Positions 1 through 5,651 of a DNA stretch of 10,079 nt are shown here, in pieces (the first letter of the stretch is position 1; each line of letters begins with the position of its first letter). Position numbers and translations under genes: made by a program. The notes under the pieces were generated by a model. The model was not told the origin of the DNA and made no database searches. It saw nothing but the letters and a program-made list of their open reading frames with translations. The DNA comes from an uncultured Lachnospiraceae bacterium (GTDB lineage: Bacteria > Bacillota > Clostridia > Lachnospirales > Lachnospiraceae): the NCBI GenBank assembly GCA_934370915.1, contig CAKRNI010000082.1:1-10079 (forward strand), in the 5' to 3' direction.

Positions 1-14
1 CAGTGAGGAATCAT

Positions 15-248
15 ATGGATGACGAGACAAGAAAACAGATGAATGTCGAGGAGACATTCGCGGCTCTCGACCGGATCATCGGAAAGCTGGAAAAGGGAGA
101 CGGATCTCTGGAGGATGCTTTCGCTGATTATGAAGAGGGCATGAAGCTTGTAAAGAGCTGTAACGAAAAAATTGAGACGATCGAAAAAAAGATCCTTGTT
201 TTGAGTGGAGATCAAACGGAGGAAAAGGAAAATGGCGGACAATTTTAA
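15..248 (+). CDS. xseB: Exodeoxyribonuclease VII small subunit (XseB)
   Basis: This 77-residue protein has the size and pattern of XseB, the small subunit that assembles in several copies on XseA to form exonuclease VII, a single-strand-specific cytoplasmic DNase used in repair. The family core is visible at about residues 10-50: FAALDRIIGKLEKG, then SLEDAFADYEEGMKL, then a helix containing CNEKI. The charged C-terminal tail (EEKE) is typically variable. I chose the ATG at 15 because GAGGA lies 5 nt upstream; an in-frame GTG at 3 has no room for a ribosome site in the window. A TGA at 4-6 could be the end of an upstream xseA, the usual neighbour, but six bases cannot prove it. The 3' end overlaps ispA by 17 bp, which suggests translational coupling. 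Confidence 0.93.
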   Translation: MDDETRKQMNVEETFAALDRIIGKLEKGDGSLEDAFADYEEGMKLVKSCNEKIETIEKKILVLSGDQTEEKENGGQF

Positions 249-1125
249 GGAAAGGTTCAGTCAGGCGGTCAAGGAGACTGAGACAGTCGTATATTCATAT
301 TTGCCGGAGGAGACCGGACACCAGAAGACGATCTTTGAGGCAATGAATTACAGTGTAAAAGCAGGTGGAAAGCGCTTAAGACCGCTTCTCATGCGGGAAG
401 TGTACCGTCTGTTCGGCGGAAACGGTCCGGAGATCGAGCCGTTCATGGCGGCCATGGAGATGATCCACACCTCGTCCCTGATCCATGACGATCTGCCGTG
501 CATGGATAACGACGAATACCGCCGCGGAAAACTCACCACCTGGAAAGCCTACGGCTATGATATGGCAGTACTAGCGGGTGACGCGCTGATGATCTACGCG
601 TTCGAGACTGCGTCAAAGGCCTTTTCCATGGGCGCTGATCCGGCAAAAGTCGGCCGCGCCATCGGGATCCTCGCAGAAAAGACCGGGATCTATGGCATGA
701 TCGGCGGACAGACCGTCGATGTGGAGCTCACCGGAAAGGCAGTTCCGAGAGAAAAACTTGATTTCATCTACCGGTTAAAGACCGGTGCTCTCCTCGAGGC
801 CTCCATGATGATCGGTGCAGTCCTTGCGGGCGCGACCGTGGAAGAGATCAAAGAGGTGGAAACGATGGCCTCCGAGGTCGGTCTCGCGTTCCAGATTCAG
901 GACGATATCCTCGATGTGACGAGCACTCAGGAAGAGCTTGGAAAGCCGGTTCTGAGCGATGAAAAGAACGAAAAGACCACTTATGTGACCTTAGAAGGTC
1001 TTGAAAAGGCAAAACGGGATGTAAAGGAAATTTCTGACCGGGCAGCAGGAAGACTTGCGGGGCTGCCGGGAAAAAATGAATTTCTGTACAATATTATTGA
1101 AATGCTCGTGAATAGGAAAAACTAA
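232..1125 (+). CDS. ispA: Short-chain (FPP/GGPP-type) polyprenyl diphosphate synthase
   Basis: This 297-residue trans-prenyltransferase condenses isopentenyl diphosphate with allylic diphosphates to make C15 or longer precursors of undecaprenyl phosphate and other isoprenoids. Visible motifs are GGKRLRP (residues 45-51, IPP binding), the first Asp-rich motif DDLPCMDND (86-94, with the two-residue insertion of bacterial type II FPP and GGPP synthases), and the second Asp-rich motif DDILD (224-228). The length fits the family. I chose the ATG at 232 over the in-frame ATG at 205 because GGAGG lies 9 nt upstream and MADNFKERF starts where homologues start. It overlaps xseB by 17 bp and precedes dxs of the same pathway. 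The fifth residue before the first motif is Ser81, where classical FPP synthases have Tyr, so product length is uncertain and GGPP or longer is plausible. Confidence 0.95.
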   Translation: MADNFKERFSQAVKETETVVYSYLPEETGHQKTIFEAMNYSVKAGGKRLRPLLMREVYRLFGGNGPEIEPFMAAMEMIHTSSLIHDDLPCMDNDEYRRGKLTTWKAYGYDMAVLAGDALMIYAFETASKAFSMGADPAKVGRAIGILAEKTGIYGMIGGQTVDVELTGKAVPREKLDFIYRLKTGALLEASMMIGAVLAGATVEEIKEVETMASEVGLAFQIQDDILDVTSTQEELGKPVLSDEKNEKTTYVTLEGLEKAKRDVKEISDRAAGRLAGLPGKNEFLYNIIEMLVNRKN

Positions 1126-1162
1126 TCACTATATAAAATATGTAAGGGAGTAGTCTGGAAAC

Positions 1163-3034
1163 ATGCTGCTTGATCATATAAAACAGTCTTCAGACATCAA
1201 AAAACTGAAAGAAGACCAGTATCCGGAGCTTGCGCGGGAGATCCGCCAGTTCCTGATCGAAAAAATAAGTAAAACAGGCGGCCATCTCGCTTCAAACCTC
1301 GGGGTTGTGGAACTTACGATGGCCCTGCATTTGGCGTTTGACCTTCCAAAGGATAAAATCGTCTGGGACGTGGGCCATCAGGCCTATACCCACAAGCTTT
1401 TAAGCGGAAGAAAAGCCGGTTTTGATGACCTGCGCCAGTTTGGCGGAATGAGCGGATTCCCGAAGAGAAAGGAAAGCCCTTACGATGCCTTCGACACAGG
1501 ACACAGCTCCACCTCCATCTCTGCGGGTCTTGGACTTGCTCAGGCGAGAGAGATCACAGAGGAAGATTATTCGGTGATCTCGGTCATCGGAGACGGTGCC
1601 CTGACCGGCGGAATGGCATATGAGGCATTGAACAACGCGGCCCAGATCAGAAAAAATTTTATTATTGTTCTGAATGACAATGAGATGTCCATTTCTAGGA
1701 ACGTGGGCGGAATGTCGAAATATCTCAGCAGTGTCCGCACAAAAGAAGGATATGCGGAGCTAAAGCTCCGAGTGGAACGGACACTTTCCGCGATCCCTGT
1801 GATCGGAAGACCGCTGGCATGCGGTCTGTACCAGTTAAAGAACGGGATCAAACAGTTCCTTGTTCCGGGAATGTTATTTGAGGACATGGGGATCACGTAT
1901 CTGGGGCCTGTGGACGGCCATAACGTTCAGGAAATGATCCGTGTATTTAAGGAAGCGAAGCGCGTCCAGCATGCGGTCTTAGTCCATGTTATCACGAAAA
2001 AGGGAAAAGGCTACAAGCCGGCGGAAGAAAATCCGGCGCGATTCCACGGTGTGGAACCATTCGATATCAAGACCGGAAATCCTTTAAAGAAAAAGGAGTT
2101 TCCGAGCTATACGGATGTATTCTCAGAGAAGATCTGCGAACTTGCCGGAAAGAATAAAAGAATCGTGGCTTTGACGGCAGCCATGCCGGATGGAACAGGA
2201 CTTACGAAGTTTGCGAAGGAATTCCCAAAACGGTTCTTTGATGTGGGAATCGCGGAGGCCCATGAGGTGACATCGGCGGCAGGCATGGCGGCAGCGGGAC
2301 TGAAGCCTGTAGTTGCGGTGTATTCTTCTTTTTTACAGCGTGGCTATGACCAGGTGCTTCATGATGTCTGTATTCAGGATCTTCCTGTGCTGTTTGCCAT
2401 CGACCGGGCAGGTCTTGTCGGAAGCGACGGGGAGACGCATCAGGGAATTTTTGATATTTCCTTCTTAAGTCTTGTGCCAGGAATGAACATCATGGCACCG
2501 AAAAACTGCTGGGAGCTTCAGGACATGCTGGAGTTCGGCGTGAATTTTGATGCGCCCCTCGCCATCCGTTATCCGAGAGGACAGGCGTACCGCGGACTGG
2601 AAGAATTCCGCGCTCCTGTCGAATATGGAAAGGCGGAGATGCTCTACGAGGAGTCGGAAATCGCACTTTTTGCCCTCGGCAGCATGGTGAGCACCGGCGA
2701 ACATGTCCGGGAAAAATTAAAGGAAAAGGGACAGCCCTGTACCTTAGTGAACGCGAGATTTGTAAAGCCGCTCGATACGGATATGATCGATCGTCTCTGC
2801 AAGACGCATAAACTGATCGTCACCATGGAAGAGAATGTTCTCCGCGGCGGCATGGGCATGTATGTCACAAAATATATCCATGAAAAACACCCGGAGATCC
2901 GTGTGATCCAGATCGCACTTCCGGATGCCTATGTAGAACACGGAAATGTTTCCGTGCTCAGGGAGATGCTTGGAATCAACAGTGATTCCGTGATCAGACG
3001 CATTGAGACGGAATTTTTAAACGAGAAGAGATAA
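1163..3034 (+). CDS. dxs: 1-deoxy-D-xylulose-5-phosphate synthase (Dxs)
   Basis: Dxs condenses pyruvate and glyceraldehyde 3-phosphate in a thiamine-diphosphate-dependent reaction, the first step of the MEP isoprenoid pathway, which also feeds thiamine and pyridoxal synthesis. The 623-residue length is typical. Visible features are GGHLASNLGVVEL with His41 near the N-terminus, the TPP/Mg motif GDGALTGGMAYEALNNA from Gly143 ending in the ligand-type Asn171, the catalytic-type Glu365 in DVGIAEAH, the cofactor-pocket YSSFLQR (Tyr387, Phe390, Arg393), DRAGLVGSDGETHQG, and RYPRG in the C-terminal half. An AAGGGAG site ends about 12 nt before the ATG. It lies 37 nt after ispA and 12 nt before tlyA, in the same operon. 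Around Glu365 the sequence EAHEVTSAAG departs slightly from the more familiar E-Q-H-A-V-T-F. Confidence 0.97.
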   Translation: MLLDHIKQSSDIKKLKEDQYPELAREIRQFLIEKISKTGGHLASNLGVVELTMALHLAFDLPKDKIVWDVGHQAYTHKLLSGRKAGFDDLRQFGGMSGFPKRKESPYDAFDTGHSSTSISAGLGLAQAREITEEDYSVISVIGDGALTGGMAYEALNNAAQIRKNFIIVLNDNEMSISRNVGGMSKYLSSVRTKEGYAELKLRVERTLSAIPVIGRPLACGLYQLKNGIKQFLVPGMLFEDMGITYLGPVDGHNVQEMIRVFKEAKRVQHAVLVHVITKKGKGYKPAEENPARFHGVEPFDIKTGNPLKKKEFPSYTDVFSEKICELAGKNKRIVALTAAMPDGTGLTKFAKEFPKRFFDVGIAEAHEVTSAAGMAAAGLKPVVAVYSSFLQRGYDQVLHDVCIQDLPVLFAIDRAGLVGSDGETHQGIFDISFLSLVPGMNIMAPKNCWELQDMLEFGVNFDAPLAIRYPRGQAYRGLEEFRAPVEYGKAEMLYEESEIALFALGSMVSTGEHVREKLKEKGQPCTLVNARFVKPLDTDMIDRLCKTHKLIVTMEENVLRGGMGMYVTKYIHEKHPEIRVIQIALPDAYVEHGNVSVLREMLGINSDSVIRRIETEFLNEKR

Positions 3035-3046
3035 GGAGCAAAGCCA

Positions 3047-3856
3047 ATGAAAGAACGGTTGGATGTTCTGCTGGTAAAGAGAAATCTGGCGGAGTCCAGA
3101 GAGAAGGCGAAGGCGGTCATCATGTCCGGCATCGTCTATGTGGATGGACAGAAGGAAGACAAGGCAGGATCCATGTTCGACGAGACAGCGAACGTGGAGG
3201 TGCGCGGAACCACATTAAAATATGTGAGCCGCGGCGGCCTGAAATTAGAGAAGGCCATGACACATTTCGGCGTGACATTAGAGGGAAAGATCTGTATGGA
3301 CGTCGGAGCGTCCACGGGCGGATTTACAGACTGCATGCTTCAGAACGGGGCAGTGAAGGTTTATTCTGTGGATGTGGGGCACGGACAGCTGGCGTGGAAA
3401 CTCAGAAATGATGAGCGCGTGGTCTGCATGGAAAAGACCAATATCCGTTATGTGACTCCGGAGGAGATCCCGGACAGGATCCAGTTTGTATCCATTGACG
3501 TCTCCTTTATTTCTCTGACGAAGGTTCTGGGGCCGGTGAAGGCACTTATGGAGCCGGACGGCGAGGTCGTATGCCTGATCAAGCCGCAGTTTGAGGCAGG
3601 GCGTGAGAAGGTCGGAAAGAAGGGCGTTGTCCGTGAAAAATCCGTGCATCTTGAGGTGATCGAGATGGTTGCCTCCTTCGCGGGCAGCATCGGTTTTGAG
3701 GCTCTCCATCTGGAATTTTCCCCGATCAAGGGGCCGGAGGGAAATATCGAGTATCTGCTCCATTTAAGAAACTGCACGGATGGAAGTACATTTGCGAACG
3801 ACACCATCGGTGCTTCCGAAATCGTTGAAAAGGCACACGAGACACTGGATAAATAA
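3047..3856 (+). CDS. tlyA: TlyA-family rRNA (cytidine-2'-O)-methyltransferase with S4 domain
   Basis: This 269-residue protein has the TlyA/YqxC layout: an N-terminal S4 RNA-binding domain (about residues 1-60) followed by an FtsJ-like SAM methyltransferase domain. The SAM motif CMDVGASTGGFTD lies at about residues 83-95. A K-D-K-E catalytic tetrad can be placed at Lys66 (RGGLKLEKA), Asp151 (SIDVSFIS), Lys179 (LIKPQFEAG) and Glu235 (GNIEY). The spacing matches the tetrad I recall for Mycobacterium tuberculosis TlyA with a constant offset of three. Characterised relatives methylate ribosomal cytidines (16S C1409 and/or 23S C1920) and affect capreomycin sensitivity; older databases call them hemolysin A. 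Which rRNA this one modifies cannot be read from sequence. AAGGAG, overlapping the dxs stop codon, lies 8 nt before the ATG. Confidence 0.94.
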   Translation: MKERLDVLLVKRNLAESREKAKAVIMSGIVYVDGQKEDKAGSMFDETANVEVRGTTLKYVSRGGLKLEKAMTHFGVTLEGKICMDVGASTGGFTDCMLQNGAVKVYSVDVGHGQLAWKLRNDERVVCMEKTNIRYVTPEEIPDRIQFVSIDVSFISLTKVLGPVKALMEPDGEVVCLIKPQFEAGREKVGKKGVVREKSVHLEVIEMVASFAGSIGFEALHLEFSPIKGPEGNIEYLLHLRNCTDGSTFANDTIGASEIVEKAHETLDK

Positions 3857-3876
3857 GGCATAACAGGCATAATTTT

Positions 3877-4725
3877 ATGAAGAAATTTTACATCGTTGCA
3901 AATCCTGACAAAGAGAATACGAAGAATATGCAGGCGGCTATTGAAAAGTATCTGAAGGCTCACGGCGCGGGAGTTTTTGCGGGGAAAAGTGTGTCCGGAC
4001 ATGGAAATCCGTATACGGATCCGGCGGAGGTACCTGGGGATACCGAATGTGTCATCACGCTGGGCGGGGACGGAACCCTGATCCAGGCGGCAAGGGATCT
4101 TGCAGGGAGAAATCTTCCGATGATCGGTATCAATCTCGGCGGCCTCGGCTATCTTACCCAGATCGGCCGGGAAGGCGATGTAAAGGAGCTTCTGGATGCG
4201 CTTTTGGAGGACTGCTATGAACTTCAGGAACGCATGATGTTGAAGGGCTGTGTTTACCGGAATGCAAGGCCGGTGAAAGAGAGCATTGCGCTCAATGATA
4301 TCGTCCTGACAAGAGACGGAGATCCACGGGTATTAAAGTTAAAGCTTTACGTGGACGGACAGTTCTTAAATGAATTCAGCGCCGACGGTATGATCGTTGC
4401 GACGCCTACGGGATCCACGGCGTACAATCTGTCGGCGGGGGGACCGATCGCCCAGCCGGACGGACAGCTGATGATCCTTACACCGATCTGTCCGCATACG
4501 CTGACATCGAGAACGATCGTTTTCGGAGCGGATAGCCGGATCAGAATCGAGATCCCGGCGACGAACCGTGGCAGTCAGGTGGCAGCTTTTGACGGCGACA
4601 CGTTAGTGCGGCTGGAAAATGGGGATTATATTGAGATCACAAAGGCAGAGACGGTGACAAGAGTTGTGAAGCTTGATCACCGGTCATTCCTTGATATTTT
4701 AAAGATGAAGATGTACGACGCGTGA
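3877..4725 (+). CDS. nadK: NAD kinase (ATP/polyphosphate-dependent)
   Basis: This 282-residue enzyme phosphorylates NAD to NADP in the cytoplasm. The diagnostic motifs are LGGDGT (residues 62-67), NLGGLGYLTQ shortly after, LNDIVLTR with Asn140-Asp141 (many homologues have N-E here), and DGMIVATPTGSTAYNLSAGGP, whose TPTGSTAY is at 176-183. The ribosome binding site is weak: only AGG, 9 nt before the ATG. It sits in a perfect 8-bp direct repeat (AGGCATAA at 3856-3863 and 3865-3872) in the 20-nt gap after tlyA, so translation may rely on read-through from tlyA. The position between tlyA and argR is the standard Firmicutes arrangement. Confidence 0.96.
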   Translation: MKKFYIVANPDKENTKNMQAAIEKYLKAHGAGVFAGKSVSGHGNPYTDPAEVPGDTECVITLGGDGTLIQAARDLAGRNLPMIGINLGGLGYLTQIGREGDVKELLDALLEDCYELQERMMLKGCVYRNARPVKESIALNDIVLTRDGDPRVLKLKLYVDGQFLNEFSADGMIVATPTGSTAYNLSAGGPIAQPDGQLMILTPICPHTLTSRTIVFGADSRIRIEIPATNRGSQVAAFDGDTLVRLENGDYIEITKAETVTRVVKLDHRSFLDILKMKMYDA

Positions 4726-4832
4726 ATTTACAGCGGAATGGCGCTGCAGGACACGCGGGCGGTGTGCGGATCCCTTCATTAAGAAGTGAAACGGACACTG
4801 ATACAGGACGAAATCAGAAAGGGGCAGCAGAC

Positions 4833-5285
4833 ATGAAAGTTGACAGACACAGTAAGATCGTGGAGCTGATCGGAAAATATCAGATCGAGACGCAGGAGGA
4901 GCTTGCGGAGTATCTGAAAAAGGCCGGATATCATGTGACACAGGCGACAGTATCGAGAGATATCCGTGAATTGAAGCTCACGAAAGCTCCTGGCAAAAAT
5001 GGCCGCCAGTGCTATGCAGTCATGCAGCATCAGAAAGATTTTGGCGAGAAATATATCCGTATTTTCAGGGACTGCTATGTGTCCATGGACATGGCACAGA
5101 ATATTCTTGTGATCAAGACGGTTTCCGGTATGGCGATGGCAGTCGCTGAGGCACTGGATGTGATCGGTTTTCATGAGATCGTCGGCTGTGTGGCCGGAGA
5201 CAATACGATCATGTGCGCGGTGCGGACCGTGGATGACACGATCATTCTGATGGATAAGCTGAAGAAGATCATTGAAGGAAAGTAA
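4833..5285 (+). CDS. argR: Arginine repressor ArgR/AhrC
   Basis: This 150-residue protein is a full-length ArgR, the hexameric repressor that uses arginine as co-repressor and controls arginine biosynthesis and catabolism. The N-terminal winged helix-turn-helix contains QEELAEYLKKAG and the recognition helix QATVSRDIRELKL. The C-terminal oligomerisation and arginine-binding domain contains NILVIKTVSGMAMAVAEALD and GCVAGDNT. The usual ligand-binding pair is Asp-Asp (GDDT); here it is Asp123-Asn124. The start is the ATG at 4833, with AAAGGGG 8 nt upstream. An in-frame ATG at 4722 would add 37 unrelated residues. The 107-bp gap after nadK contains no convincing promoter or ARG box, so co-transcription is likely. 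The TAA stop lies inside the left arm of an inverted-repeat element. Confidence 0.95.
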   Translation: MKVDRHSKIVELIGKYQIETQEELAEYLKKAGYHVTQATVSRDIRELKLTKAPGKNGRQCYAVMQHQKDFGEKYIRIFRDCYVSMDMAQNILVIKTVSGMAMAVAEALDVIGFHEIVGCVAGDNTIMCAVRTVDDTIILMDKLKKIIEGK

Positions 5286-5410
5286 CTGTTCAGTAGGTCT
5301 GCGCATTTACTGCGCTGACCGTAAGAAAACTTAGAATAGAAGGCAAAAATCCTATCGGCACAGCCGATTTGGAATGGATTTTTGCGCGTAACTGTTTACT
5401 GAACAGTTAC
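5282..5410. repeat. 129-bp structured element with perfect 14-bp terminal inverted repeats (MITE-like or structured RNA)
   Basis: GTAACTGTTCAGTA at 5282-5295 is the exact reverse complement of TACTGAACAGTTAC at 5397-5410. Between the arms are three hairpins. One is GGTCtGCGC/GCGCtGACC (5296-5320). One is TAAG/CTTA (5322-5333). The third is a two-tier stem: GCAAAAATCC (5343-5352) pairs with GGATTTTTGC (5376-5385) and encloses ATCGGC/GCCGAT (5354-5368). As RNA this folds as a multibranch structure closed by a 14-bp helix. It lies between the argR stop codon and the operon terminator, so it would be transcribed as argR 3' UTR. No transposase is present. It could be a non-autonomous mobile element, a REP-like repeat or a functional RNA. 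The ends contain TA, compatible with TA-target insertion, but no clear target duplication is visible. Confidence 0.8.
5388..5410. repeat. Local 9-bp hairpin that re-uses the right arm of the 129-bp element
   Basis: GTAACTGTT at 5388-5396 is a direct copy of the first nine bases of the left terminal repeat. It pairs perfectly with AACAGTTAC at 5402-5410 across a 5-nt loop (TACTG). The right arm can therefore pair either with the distant left arm (14 bp) or with this nearby copy (9 bp), and the two pairings exclude each other. No T-run follows, so it is not a terminator. Confidence 0.75.
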
Positions 5411-5468
5411 GGAGGAAAATAGACTTTGGACCTTTTGGTTTAAGGCAGAATATTGCAGAAATATTGAG

Positions 5469-5523
5469 CCCTGCAAAGCAGAACCGGGATAATTACCTGG
5501 TTTTGCTTTGCAGGGATTTTTTT
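5469..5523 (+). terminator. Strong Rho-independent terminator of the xseB-argR operon
   Basis: CCCTGCAAAGCA (5469-5480) pairs perfectly with TGCTTTGCAGGG (5504-5515). The pairing continues inward through GAACCGGG and CCTGGTTT with two G-U pairs, giving a stem of about 20 bp with a 7-nt loop at 5489-5495. Seven T residues follow at 5517-5523. The site is about 180 bp beyond the argR stop codon and before the recN promoter. Confidence 0.95.
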
Positions 5524-5543
5524 AGGAAACAGAACAGAAAAAA

Positions 5544-5557
5544 AGAACAACTGTTCG
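5544..5557. promoter_or_regulatory. LexA (SOS) operator 1 upstream of recN
   Basis: AGAACAACTGTTCG contains a perfect GAAC-N4-GTTC palindrome, the core of the Gram-positive LexA box (CGAACRNRYGTTYC). It lies just upstream of the -35 hexamer of the recN promoter. On the reverse strand it matches 12 of 14 consensus positions by my count. Confidence 0.75.
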
Positions 5558-5565
5558 AAAAACAC

Positions 5566-5594
5566 TGGACAATCGAACATATGTGTGCTATACT
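5566..5594 (+). promoter_or_regulatory. Sigma-A promoter of recN
   Basis: TGGACA (5566-5571) is one base from the -35 consensus. After a 17-bp spacer, TATACT (5589-5594) is one base from the -10 consensus. A TG at 5586-5587 forms an extended -10. Transcription should start near 5601, giving a leader of about 50 nt before the recN ATG. LexA operator 2 fills the spacer and operator 3 lies just after the predicted start, an arrangement suited to direct repression. Confidence 0.85.
5574..5587. promoter_or_regulatory. LexA (SOS) operator 2, inside the recN promoter spacer
   Basis: CGAACATATGTGTG matches the Gram-positive LexA box at 12 of 14 positions by my count. The left half-site CGAAC is perfect and the right half-site is degenerate (GTGT instead of GTTC). 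It lies exactly between the -35 and -10 hexamers, where bound LexA would exclude RNA polymerase. Confidence 0.75.
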
Positions 5595-5607
5595 CGTTTT
5601 ACCAAAT

Positions 5608-5621
5608 CGAACAAATGTTTT
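5608..5621. promoter_or_regulatory. LexA (SOS) operator 3, just downstream of the recN transcription start
   Basis: CGAACAAATGTTTT matches the Gram-positive LexA consensus CGAACRNRYGTTYC at 13 of 14 positions by my count, the best of the three. It covers roughly +8 to +21 relative to the predicted start. Confidence 0.85.
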
Positions 5622-5651
5622 ATTTTCATAGAGGGAAAGCGAGGGAACAGG

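Noticed and set aside
4771..4792. Imperfect palindrome TTCATTAAGAAGTGAA before argR as a possible ARG box.
   Set aside because: The half-sites are in the wrong orientation for the wTnAAT...ATTnAw consensus and the symmetry is weak.
4722..4832. Upstream ATG at 4722 for argR, overlapping the nadK end.
   Set aside because: The extra 37 residues are not ArgR-like and no ribosome site precedes it; the ATG at 4833 has AAAGGGG at a good distance.
3278..5306. Long - strand open frames opposite tlyA, nadK and argR (3278-3763, 3448-4002 and 4779-5306).
   Set aside because: They lie antisense to clearly recognisable genes, resemble no family and have no supporting ribosome sites; they are a by-product of codon bias.
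5411..5443. GGAGG followed by a TTG-started five-codon frame (MDLLV) after the inverted-repeat element.
   Set aside because: It is too short and uses a TTG start; a leader peptide is possible but nothing else supports it.
5445..5465. Near-tandem repeat GCAGAATATT / GCAGAAATATT before the operon terminator.
   Set aside because: It is two short AT-rich units with an indel; no function is inferable.
5583..5651. N-terminal extension of RecN from an in-frame ATG at 5583.
   Set aside because: It would put coding sequence over the promoter -10 and two LexA boxes; the ATG at 5652 has a proper ribosome site and matches RecN N-termini.
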